The notes beneath the pieces were generated by a model, which was not told the DNA's origin, ran no database searches, and saw only the letters and a list, made by a program, of their open reading frames with translations. A stretch of 64,000 nucleotides of DNA, from positions 248,001 through 312,000 of the forward strand of contig JBGUXP010000006.1 of the NCBI GenBank assembly GCA_045222295.1, written 5' to 3'. Source of the stretch: Colimorpha sp045222295 (GTDB lineage: Bacteria; Bacteroidota; Bacteroidia; Bacteroidales; P3). Positions 16,140-22,683 of this stretch are shown piece after piece; position 1 is the first letter of the stretch; each line of letters begins with the position of its first letter. A program made the position numbers and the translations under genes.

Positions 16140-17018
16140 ATGAAAAAAGTATTACTCATTGGCATTGCCCTTTTGGGGGTGTCTTTAGTGTCCCATGGGC
16201 AGGATACAAATGCCTACCAATCGTTCTTCGGACGAGAGTCGACGGTTTGGAATGGAGTGACAGAGTCTTATGATACGGATTTGGAAAACCATGTTCTCCA
16301 GGTCGCTTATGACACTGTTTTTGACGGTAAAGAATACAAAAAAATGCAATATTCCCATAATGGATATCGGACCCCAAGATACGACTTCTTCCTCCGCGAG
16401 GATACCATGACGGGAAGGCTCTGGTGCCGTTACACTGATGAAGATGAGGATTTTATCATTGTCGACATGTCGTTGTCGGTAGGCGACAGCATCTATTTGC
16501 ACAATATGACACAGCGTATGCAGGGGATTCATCTGGAAATTGTCCAGCGTGTTGATACTGTTGATTCTAAAAAAATAATCGCCTTGAGTGGAGATGGATT
16601 CTACCGCACTCCAGTATTCGTCGAAGGGGTTGGATGCTCCAATCTGTTGGACTACACCCGCTATGATTTTAATATTGGGAGTGAGATTATCTGTTGCCAC
16701 AAAGACGACAGTCTTGTCTACCACAACACCCGATACGCTGACCGAGAGGAAGGATGCGTGATTAAACATGTTGGAATTGGCGAGATTGAAGAAGAAGAAG
16801 CCCGTGTCTCGGTATTCCCCAATCCTTGCAGTGATTGGGTGATTGTAGATGGCGGCGGTGTCGAATCTATTCAAATTTACAACATGCAGGGCTGCCTAAT
16901 AAAGACATCTACAGGCCAGCGGAAACATATTGATGTGTCAATGCTTCCGAGTGGCTCCTACTTCCTGAACATTATCTCTAAAGGTTCTGTCGTCTATAAG
17001 AAAATAATAAAACAGTGA
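16140..17018 (+). CDS. Secreted protein with type IX (type A) sorting domain
   Basis: 292 residues. Signal peptide MKKVLLIGIALLGVSLVSHG; central region unrecognised; C-terminal sorting domain from about residue 222: VSVFPNPCSDWVIVDGGG, then IQIYNMQGCLIKTS, LPSGSYFLNI and a VVYKKIIKQ end. This is the standard Por secretion tail, so the product should be exported by the type IX system. Its stop at 17016 is followed in the same frame by an orphan fragment. Confidence 0.8.
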   Translation: MKKVLLIGIALLGVSLVSHGQDTNAYQSFFGRESTVWNGVTESYDTDLENHVLQVAYDTVFDGKEYKKMQYSHNGYRTPRYDFFLREDTMTGRLWCRYTDEDEDFIIVDMSLSVGDSIYLHNMTQRMQGIHLEIVQRVDTVDSKKIIALSGDGFYRTPVFVEGVGCSNLLDYTRYDFNIGSEIICCHKDDSLVYHNTRYADREEGCVIKHVGIGEIEEEEARVSVFPNPCSDWVIVDGGGVESIQIYNMQGCLIKTSTGQRKHIDVSMLPSGSYFLNIISKGSVVYKKIIKQ

Positions 17019-17261
17019 TATGTTGGCAATGGACATATCAATAATGGTTTTCAGAACAACCGCTGCATTCAAAAAACAACATATACGCAAAATGCCTATG
17101 AGACAGGTAACTATATCTCTGCGGGATACAACATCTGCATTCCTCCCTATGGAAAAGTTAAGGTCTCAAATGGTGCTCGCGTCGTTTTCGATGGAGAAGG
17201 AGATGTTTTTCTGAAAAATGGAATTGAGGTTGAGATGGGTTCGTCTCTGGAAATAAGGTGA
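17019..17261 (+). pseudogene. Orphan C-terminal fragment of a secreted protein
   Basis: Directly after the stop of the preceding gene, and in the same frame, 80 codons stay open to a TGA at 17259. They read YVGNGHINNGFQNNRCIQ, then NYISAGYNICIPPYGKVKVS and GDVFLKNGIEVEMGSSLEIR. The last part is the beta-rich pattern often found near the ends of Bacteroidales surface proteins. There is no start of its own, so it is best read as a gene remnant. Confidence 0.6.
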
Positions 17262-17276
17262 ATAAAAAATGGAAAT

Positions 17277-17432
17277 ATGAAAAAGTATAGTTTTGTTATC
17301 CTGGCCATGCTGTTGGCGCTGAACTTCGTGGCCTGCGAAAAGGAGGAGGAGAAGACCGGCAACCCTACCGGAGAATCCCAATTTCAGACACTTGTTGGAA
17401 CGAAGTGGTATTGCCATCAAGTGAATTATTAA
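17277..17432 (+). pseudogene. Truncated lipoprotein gene fused to the 189-bp repeat
   Basis: 51 codons: lipoprotein signal with Cys20 (lipobox FVAC), then EKEEEKTGNPTGES and VGTKWYCHQVNY. The first 45 codons are clearly paralogous to the intact lipoprotein at 18443 (both have MKK.SF.ILAM, CEKE.EKTGN and GT.W). Identity breaks at 17413, where the second copy of the 189-bp repeat begins, and the frame ends 20 bases inside it. Confidence 0.75.
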
Positions 17433-17601
17433 CCAATTCCAAAACGCCATGAAAATCATCCATCTCAGCCCCCGGCGATAACCGGTGCGCCGTCGCTCAG
17501 GGGGCAAAAAAGAGGGAGCCCCGAGAGGGAAGAGTGTCTCCAGGGGTCCAATCCACAAGCCACTCTCTCCCTCCTTCCGCAGGCTCCGCAAGGCATAGAA
17601 C
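17413..17601 (+). repeat. 189-bp dispersed repeat, copy 2
   Basis: Same length and orientation as 15481-15669. Its first 12 bases, GCCATCAAGTGA, are the 3' end of the lipoprotein gene at 15079, here transplanted behind an unrelated lipoprotein start. The rest of the gap up to 17735 holds only a short direct repeat. Confidence 0.9.
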
Positions 17602-17669
17602 ATTGCCATGCCTTCAACAGGCATAACGCAGCACAAACGATTCTATTGTGTGGCTATCACACAGCACCG

Positions 17670-17711
17670 CAACATTTAACAAAACACACAACTCCACAAC
17701 ATTTAACAAAA
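17670..17711 (+). repeat. Short direct repeat in a lipoprotein leader
   Basis: CAACATTTAACAAAA occurs at 17670-17684 and again at 17697-17711, spaced 27 bases, in the AT-rich leader before the gene at 17736. Confidence 0.7.
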
Positions 17712-17735
17712 ACATAACTTTAAAAAATTAGAACC

Positions 17736-18392
17736 ATGAAAAAAAGCTTTTTAATTGTCGGCGCTATCGCCCTCTTCGTCACCCTCGGAATCATCGTTGC
17801 CTGCAACAAGGAGAATAGTCAGGCAGGACTTGACGATAATTATCCTGCATTGAAAGGAACTCCTTATGACACCAGTCAGTTGAGAACGCTTCTCGAAGTC
17901 GTTTGGCATCACTGCGATTCAGCTTATCACGCTGATAGTAGTTATTTCCTTTACAGATGCTCCCAAAATGACACGGCTGGGTTCCTTCAGATGACACATA
18001 TTCCACCTAAGGTGATAGTTGATATTGCGTATGAGGCGAACTTAATGTATCAGGATTTCTTTGCCAGCAGTCCCAGCATATCTTTTGATACTACACCTTG
18101 CTTGTCTTGTATTTTGGAGGCTCTTCCTGCTATAGGAACAGCAATGGTGAATCACTACGATATCATCAATCAAATCAAAACCTACGAACCCTCTTTTGTT
18201 GATACGGTCTTGTGCTTGGAAAATCCTAGTGTAAACTCATGCGATTACAAGTGTCTTCCTGCATTGATCAATCATTCTTTTGTGCGGTATATGTGCTGTT
18301 TGTTTAAATGTGCACTACAGCATCATATAGACATAAATACGGCCTATTTGGTAAAATTGTCGGGAGGCACTTATATTCCTCCGCAACAATAA
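17736..18392 (+). CDS. Putative lipoprotein, cysteine-rich, unknown function
   Basis: 218 residues. The N-terminus has a long hydrophobic stretch ending in Cys23 (IIVAC), a probable lipobox. The mature part has many cysteines (for example CLSCILEAL and MCCLFKC) and no recognised domain. It is moderately AT-rich. It stands alone between the second 189-bp repeat and the next lipoprotein. Confidence 0.6.
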   Translation: MKKSFLIVGAIALFVTLGIIVACNKENSQAGLDDNYPALKGTPYDTSQLRTLLEVVWHHCDSAYHADSSYFLYRCSQNDTAGFLQMTHIPPKVIVDIAYEANLMYQDFFASSPSISFDTTPCLSCILEALPAIGTAMVNHYDIINQIKTYEPSFVDTVLCLENPSVNSCDYKCLPALINHSFVRYMCCLFKCALQHHIDINTAYLVKLSGGTYIPPQQ

Positions 18393-18442
18393 AGAGGAAA
18401 CATTAACTTTATAATATTAATAATAATTTAATAATAATCCCT

Positions 18443-18883
18443 ATGAAAAAGTTTAGTTTTATTATCCTGGCCATGGCGTTTGCCATGACAATGGTCTCCT
18501 GCGAAAAGGAGGACGAGAAGACCGGCAACGCCACGGGCGGGTCGGAGGTGGTGGATCAAGTGTCCCTCGCGGGGACAACATGGACTGTCCGTATGGAGCA
18601 TGATTATCCGCAAATCGGCCACCATAGCGTGATCGACTATTTTATGTGTTTTGAGACCGATTCCAATTTAACACAAAAGTTGTACGTTATCGAGATGAAT
18701 GGAGTGCAATCTAACGATTCCCTTATTTTCCATACAACTTATGTTTTCGACGGGGAAGACGGCAATTTCATAAACACAGAGGGAGGACACTCGCTGTTCC
18801 ATTACGATTCGCAGAGCCATACTCTCATTGCCATTGACTCCGATGATCCATCGTATTCGCAAGTCCTTCACCAGGTGGAATGA
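18443..18883 (+). CDS. Small lipoprotein (intact paralogue of the 17277 fragment)
   Basis: 146 residues with lipobox MVSC (Cys20). It then reads EKEDEKTGNATGGS and LAGTTWTVRMEHDY, the latter resembling the first strand of small lipocalin-like Bacteroidales lipoproteins. Function unknown. It is followed by a strong terminator and is the last gene of this lipoprotein run. Confidence 0.65.
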   Translation: MKKFSFIILAMAFAMTMVSCEKEDEKTGNATGGSEVVDQVSLAGTTWTVRMEHDYPQIGHHSVIDYFMCFETDSNLTQKLYVIEMNGVQSNDSLIFHTTYVFDGEDGNFINTEGGHSLFHYDSQSHTLIAIDSDDPSYSQVLHQVE

Positions 18884-18924
18884 GGCCTTCTGGTGCCGAT
18901 AATCCAACGGCCCCATAACCTTGC

Positions 18925-18957
18925 GCCCCGCCGGGATACCCCGGCGGGGCTTTTTTT
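18925..18957 (+). terminator. Rho-independent terminator
   Basis: An 11-bp perfect GC stem (18925-18935 with 18940-18950), a 4-base loop, then seven T. It closes the lipoprotein block. Confidence 0.95.
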
Positions 18958-19021
18958 GTCTCATCTCGATTTCTCCCTTGCACCGCATAGCCTCGAAAGC
19001 CTTACCAACCCCCTGTCATCT

Positions 19022-19057
19022 CCCTACCAACTCCTACCACGGTAGGTGATGGTAGGG
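19022..19057. repeat. Imperfect inverted repeat
   Basis: Two 17-base arms (19022-19038 and 19041-19057) pair at 15 of 17 positions around a 2-base centre. A weak T-run follows on the + strand. It could be an operator or a second terminator. Confidence 0.6.
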
Positions 19058-19097
19058 CGTTTTTATGCCCCCAAATGCTCTTTTAACTTTTTTTCGC

Positions 19098-19126
19098 TTG
19101 ACAGCGGACAGGTTCCGGATTATATT
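19098..19126 (+). promoter_or_regulatory. Candidate promoter of the DUF6266 gene
   Basis: TTGACA, 17 bases, then TATATT: an exact match to the E. coli sigma-70 pattern, 32 bases before the gene. It does not fit the TTTG/TAnnTTTG pattern of the host, so it may have been imported or may be fortuitous. Confidence 0.4.
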
Positions 19127-19157
19127 ATGTGTGTCGAATTTTTAAAAACAACATATT

Positions 19158-20222
19158 ATGGCAAAGCAAAGATTTGGAATCAACGACGCCTACCGTGGGA
19201 CGGTGGGGACGGTCATCGGGTATGAGTGGCGCGGCAAGTGGTGCCTGCGCGCACGACCGCTGCGGGTGCGCAACCCACGGACGGAGAAGCAGCAGAGCAA
19301 CCGCATGGTCTTCAAGCAGGCGGTGGCCCTGGCGGGGACCATGAAGCTGGCCCTCCGCAAGGGTCTGCACAACGTGTCTATGGGTCTGCACATCACCGAG
19401 TGCAACCTCTTCGTCAAGAGGAACAAGGGGTGCTTCTCGCTGGACGAGAGCGGGAGGATGCCGGCTGGAAGCCGGCGGTCCAAGGGAGAGGAGCAGGGAC
19501 AACGGATGTTGGTGGACTGGGAGAGGCTGATCATCAGCGAAGGTAGCGTGGCGGTGCCGGAGTTCGCGGTGCCGGAACCCGGCCTGCTCTCTTCTACACA
19601 CTCCTCAGTCAGCCCTGGAAGGGCTGCCAGCTCCCCTAACTTTGCTCCACTTCGGTCGCAGGCCGTGTCTCCTTCGGAGCCAGGCAGAGGGGAGCAGCCA
19701 GTTAGTAACATCGCTGGCAGTAACGGTGACGGCGGCAGCAGCAGCTCCTCCCCTAAGTTAGGGGAGGGGGACCGCCGCGTAGCGGTGGTGGAGGAGTGTG
19801 TCAGGAACGAAAGATATATTACCTTTCCCTTCTCGCCTTGCGGCGAGGGGGAGAAGGCTTGTGGGGACGATGAGGTGTATGTCTACGCCTATTGTCCCGA
19901 GGCTGCGGAGGGTGTGCTGAGTGCACCGGCATGGCGGAGGGGCGGCAGCGTGCGGCTGACGCTGCCCGAGCGCTGGCAGGGCAAGGAGGTGCATTTCTAC
20001 GGCTTCGCGGTGGACCTGGACGGAGAGGCCAGCGAGACTGTCTATATCGGGGTTATGGAAAGGACCGAGGTACGCAATGAAGCTCACGAGGAGCGCCGGG
20101 AGGAGACGGCTGGCGCGGGAGAAGACCTCTCTGTTGCGGCGCAGCGTGCCGGGTTGCTTCAATGGCGGTGGGTGTCAGATGTCTCATGGGGAGTGCTCCC
20201 CGAAATGAATGATTTCGGGTGA
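19158..20222 (+). CDS. DUF6266 family protein with internal repeat insertion
   Basis: 354 residues. The start MAKQRFGINDAYRGTVGTVI and GYEWRGKWCLRARP match the DUF6266 family of Bacteroidetes, small proteins of unknown function. The family's C-terminal part resumes at about residue 238 (DDEVYVYAYCPEAAEG) and runs to VYIG near 302. Between them, residues about 147-215 are encoded by low-complexity palindromic DNA (see 19596-19801), and another GC-rich hairpin lies near 19828-19855. The frame survives all of this. It stands alone on the strand, upstream of eno. Confidence 0.7.
   Translation: MAKQRFGINDAYRGTVGTVIGYEWRGKWCLRARPLRVRNPRTEKQQSNRMVFKQAVALAGTMKLALRKGLHNVSMGLHITECNLFVKRNKGCFSLDESGRMPAGSRRSKGEEQGQRMLVDWERLIISEGSVAVPEFAVPEPGLLSSTHSSVSPGRAASSPNFAPLRSQAVSPSEPGRGEQPVSNIAGSNGDGGSSSSSPKLGEGDRRVAVVEECVRNERYITFPFSPCGEGEKACGDDEVYVYAYCPEAAEGVLSAPAWRRGGSVRLTLPERWQGKEVHFYGFAVDLDGEASETVYIGVMERTEVRNEAHEERREETAGAGEDLSVAAQRAGLLQWRWVSDVSWGVLPEMNDFG
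19596..19801. repeat. Palindromic element inserted within the DUF6266 gene
   Basis: Bounded by ACACACTCCT (19596-19605) and its inverse AGGAGTGTGT (19792-19801). Inside are inverted modules: CTCCCCTAAC at about 19633 against GTTAGGGGAG-type sequence near 19757-19766, and the hairpin ACCGCCGCGTAGCGGTGGT (19771-19789). It looks like two head-to-head copies of a short repeat. Confidence 0.75.
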
Positions 20223-20250
20223 TTTTTTCCGTGGTGTGAGATTTTTTTTG

Positions 20251-20258
20251 TAATTTTG
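20251..20258 (+). promoter_or_regulatory. Promoter -7 box of eno
   Basis: TAATTTTG fits TAnnTTTG; a T-rich stretch precedes it. The start codon is 50 bases downstream. Confidence 0.6.
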
Positions 20259-20307
20259 CGACTCATTTCGAAAGGAATAATTGTTTAATTAATCAATATA
20301 AGTAGTT

Positions 20308-21600
20308 ATGAGTCAGATTATAGGAATCAAGGGCCGTCAGATTCTCGACAGTCGCGGAAACCCCACAGTTGAAGTCGATGTGTATACCGACCAGGGCGCC
20401 ATGGGCCGCGCCGCCGTTCCGAGCGGTGCCTCCACGGGCGTGCACGAGGCTTGCGAGCTTCGCGATGGCGACAAGAGCTTGTTCCTCGGCAAAAGCGTGA
20501 TGCAGGCCGTGAACAATGTGAACACTGTTTTGAACGACGAGTTGCAGGGCATGTTTGTCAGCGAGCAGAAAGCCCTCGACATGAAGATGATAGAACTTGA
20601 CGGCACAGAGAACAAGAGCCGTCTGGGTGCCAATGCCATTCTGGGTGTCTCGCTGGCCGCCGCCAAGGCTGCCGCGCAGGAGACGGGCCAGGAGCTCTAC
20701 CGCTACCTTGGCGGTGTGGGCGGCTACACGTTGCCCATCCCCATGATGAACATCCTCAACGGCGGTTCGCATGCCGACAACAGCATCGACTTCCAGGAGT
20801 TCATGATTATGCCCGTGGGTGCCCCCACCTTCAGCGAAGCATTGCGCATGGGTGCCGAGGTGTTCCACAACCTCCGCTCCGTGCTCAAGGCCAAAGGCCT
20901 CAGCACCAATGTGGGCGACGAGGGCGGCTTCGCTCCCAACCTGGGCAGCAACGAGGAGGCCCTGATGTGCATCCTCCAGGCCATCGAGAAGGCCGGCTAC
21001 CGTCCCGGCGAGGATGTCTTCATCGGACTGGATGCCGCGGCCTCGGAGTTCTACAATGCTGAGGAGAATATGTACGAGCTCAAGTGGAGCACCGGCGAGA
21101 AGCTTACTCCCAGCCAGATGAGCGATTTCTGGGCCGACTGGGTGAAGCGCTACCCCATCCTCAGCATCGAGGACGGTATGGCCGAGGACGACTGGGACGG
21201 CTGGAAGCTGCACACCGACACCATCGGCGACCGCTGCCAGCTGGTGGGCGACGATCTCTTCGTTACCAACGTGAGCCGTCTGAAGATGGGTCTTGAGAAG
21301 AAGGTGGCTAACTCCATCCTTATCAAGCTCAACCAGATTGGTACTCTCACCGAGACCATCGATGCCGTGAACCTGGCCATGCGCAACCAGTATACCGCCA
21401 TCATCAGCCACCGTAGTGGCGAGACCGAGGATACCACCATCGCCGATCTCGTGGTGGCCATGAATGCCGGTCTCATCAAGACGGGCAGCGCCAGCCGCAC
21501 TGACCGCATCTGCAAGTACAATCAACTGATGCGCATCGAGGAGAGCCTTGGAGACGAAGCTTACTACCTTGGCAAGGACTTCAAATTTCTGAAGAAATAG
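20308..21600 (+). CDS. eno: Enolase
   Basis: Enolase of 430 residues, which interconverts 2-phosphoglycerate and phosphoenolpyruvate in glycolysis. The N-terminal ILDSRGNPTVEVDV, the Mg-binding region (LSIEDGMAEDDW), the signature ILIKLNQIGTLTET and the SHRSGETEDTTIADL block are all present. Its 3' end overlaps the convergent rsgA gene by 20 bases. Confidence 0.99.
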   Translation: MSQIIGIKGRQILDSRGNPTVEVDVYTDQGAMGRAAVPSGASTGVHEACELRDGDKSLFLGKSVMQAVNNVNTVLNDELQGMFVSEQKALDMKMIELDGTENKSRLGANAILGVSLAAAKAAAQETGQELYRYLGGVGGYTLPIPMMNILNGGSHADNSIDFQEFMIMPVGAPTFSEALRMGAEVFHNLRSVLKAKGLSTNVGDEGGFAPNLGSNEEALMCILQAIEKAGYRPGEDVFIGLDAAASEFYNAEENMYELKWSTGEKLTPSQMSDFWADWVKRYPILSIEDGMAEDDWDGWKLHTDTIGDRCQLVGDDLFVTNVSRLKMGLEKKVANSILIKLNQIGTLTETIDAVNLAMRNQYTAIISHRSGETEDTTIADLVVAMNAGLIKTGSASRTDRICKYNQLMRIEESLGDEAYYLGKDFKFLKK

Positions 21601-22615
21601 ATTCTATAATATTGAGATAGTTATTATAGCGTTCTTTGCTGATAAGGCCGTCTTCGACGGCCTTTTTTATTGCGCAGCCGGGTTCGTGGCGGTGGGTGCA
21701 GTTGGCGAAGCGGCAGTCGTGTAGGTGTGCGCGCATTTCGGGGAAGAAATGGGAGAGTTCCTGCTCGGTGAAGTCCACCATGCCGAACTCCTTGATGCCG
21801 GGGGTGTCAATGAGATATGTTTGGGGGAGCGAAAGGGAGTGAGAGGGAGTGAGAGGGGGTGAAAGGTGGACGGGGAAGATTTCGGCGAAGGTGGTGGTAT
21901 GCGTGCCTTTAAGGCTCCAGTCGGAGAGTTCGCCAGTGCGGAGGGCGAGCCCTGGGCAGAGGGCGTTGAGGAGGGCACTTTTGCCTACGCCCGAATGTCC
22001 GGAGAAGAGGACGGTCTTGCCGGCAATCATCTCTTTGAGCTCGTCGAGGCCGTCGCCACGGAGGGCGGAGACCTCGAGGACTGGATAGCCGGCGTTAACG
22101 TAGATGGCTTTTATTTCGTTGTGGAACTCCCATAGCTCCTCATCGTAGAGGTCCACCTTGTTGAAGACAAGTGCTGCCGGGATGTGGTAGGCCTCGGCAG
22201 TGACCAGCAGGCGGTCGATGAAGCCTGTGGATGTGCGCGGGAGACCGAGAGTGGCAACGATACAAAGTCGGTCGATATTGGCGGCGATGACGTGGGTCTG
22301 CTTGGAGAGTTTGGTGGCGCGGCGGACGATGTAGTTGCGGCGGTCGTGGACATCGACGATGACGCCGGAGCCGTCGTCCTGAGGCACGAAGTCCACGATG
22401 TCGCCTACAGCCACAGGGTTGGTCTGTTTGTTTCCGCGGAGACGGTAGTTGCCACGGAGACGGCAGTCGATTGGTTCAGTGTTTAGTGTTAAGTGTTTAG
22501 TGTTAAATAGGCTGTCGCAGGATTGCGTAGCATCACTAATCACTGAACACTGATCACTGAACACTAGCACACGGTACCAGCTGCCGGTTGTCCTTATGAC
22601 CAGTCCTTCTTGCAT
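21581..22615 (-). CDS. rsgA: Ribosome small-subunit GTPase RsgA with two repeat insertions
   Basis: Circularly permuted GTPase that matures the 30S subunit. I start it at 22615 (MQEGLVIRTTGSWYRV); the frame is open to 22657, but the promoter at 22628-22635 makes that start unlikely. Order: OB fold, G domain with NKVDL (G4), GHSGVGKSALLNAL (G1) and DTPGIKEFG (G3), then the zinc region with CRFANCTHRHEPGC. Two stretches are foreign to the family: about 31 residues in the OB fold (22471-22567) and about 15 residues before G3 (21825-21864). Both come from tandem repeats and keep the frame. Confidence 0.93.
   Translation of the reverse strand: MQEGLVIRTTGSWYRVLVFSDQCSVISDATQSCDSLFNTKHLTLNTEPIDCRLRGNYRLRGNKQTNPVAVGDIVDFVPQDDGSGVIVDVHDRRNYIVRRATKLSKQTHVIAANIDRLCIVATLGLPRTSTGFIDRLLVTAEAYHIPAALVFNKVDLYDEELWEFHNEIKAIYVNAGYPVLEVSALRGDGLDELKEMIAGKTVLFSGHSGVGKSALLNALCPGLALRTGELSDWSLKGTHTTTFAEIFPVHLSPPLTPSHSLSLPQTYLIDTPGIKEFGMVDFTEQELSHFFPEMRAHLHDCRFANCTHRHEPGCAIKKAVEDGLISKERYNNYLNIIESISSEI
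21825..21864. repeat. Decamer tandem repeat inside rsgA
   Basis: Four 10-base units (GGGAGCGAAA, GGGAGTGAGA, GGGAGTGAGA, GGGGGTGAAA). They encode a Ser/Leu/Pro-rich loop (LSPPLTPSHSLSLPQ) just before the DTPG motif. Confidence 0.9.
22471..22567. repeat. Heptamer-based repeat insertion inside rsgA
   Basis: Two clusters of AACACTn-type heptamers (on the minus strand) around a unique core. They encode a stretch including KHLTLNTE. A 25-base part recurs inside the SpoU gene at 38223-38246 and gives the same KHLTLNTE peptide. Confidence 0.85.
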
Positions 22616-22627
22616 GGAACGAAAGTG

Positions 22628-22635
22628 CAAAAATA
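22628..22635 (-). promoter_or_regulatory. Promoter -7 box of rsgA
   Basis: The minus strand reads TATTTTTG, 12 bases upstream of the rsgA start. It is divergent from the beta-galactosidase promoter 30 bases away. Confidence 0.65.
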
Positions 22636-22665
22636 CGAATATTTTTCCATTTGGCAAAAAATGTG

Positions 22666-22673
22666 TATTTTTG
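22666..22673 (+). promoter_or_regulatory. Promoter -7 box of the GH2 beta-galactosidase
   Basis: TATTTTTG lies 10 bases before the ATG at 22684, so the leader would be only a few bases. It also rules out the upstream in-frame start at 22651. Confidence 0.65.
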
Positions 22674-22683
22674 CAACCGTTTT

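Noticed and set aside
20293..21525. 410-codon open frame antisense to enolase
   Set aside because: Shadow frame; enolase is unmistakable on the + strand.
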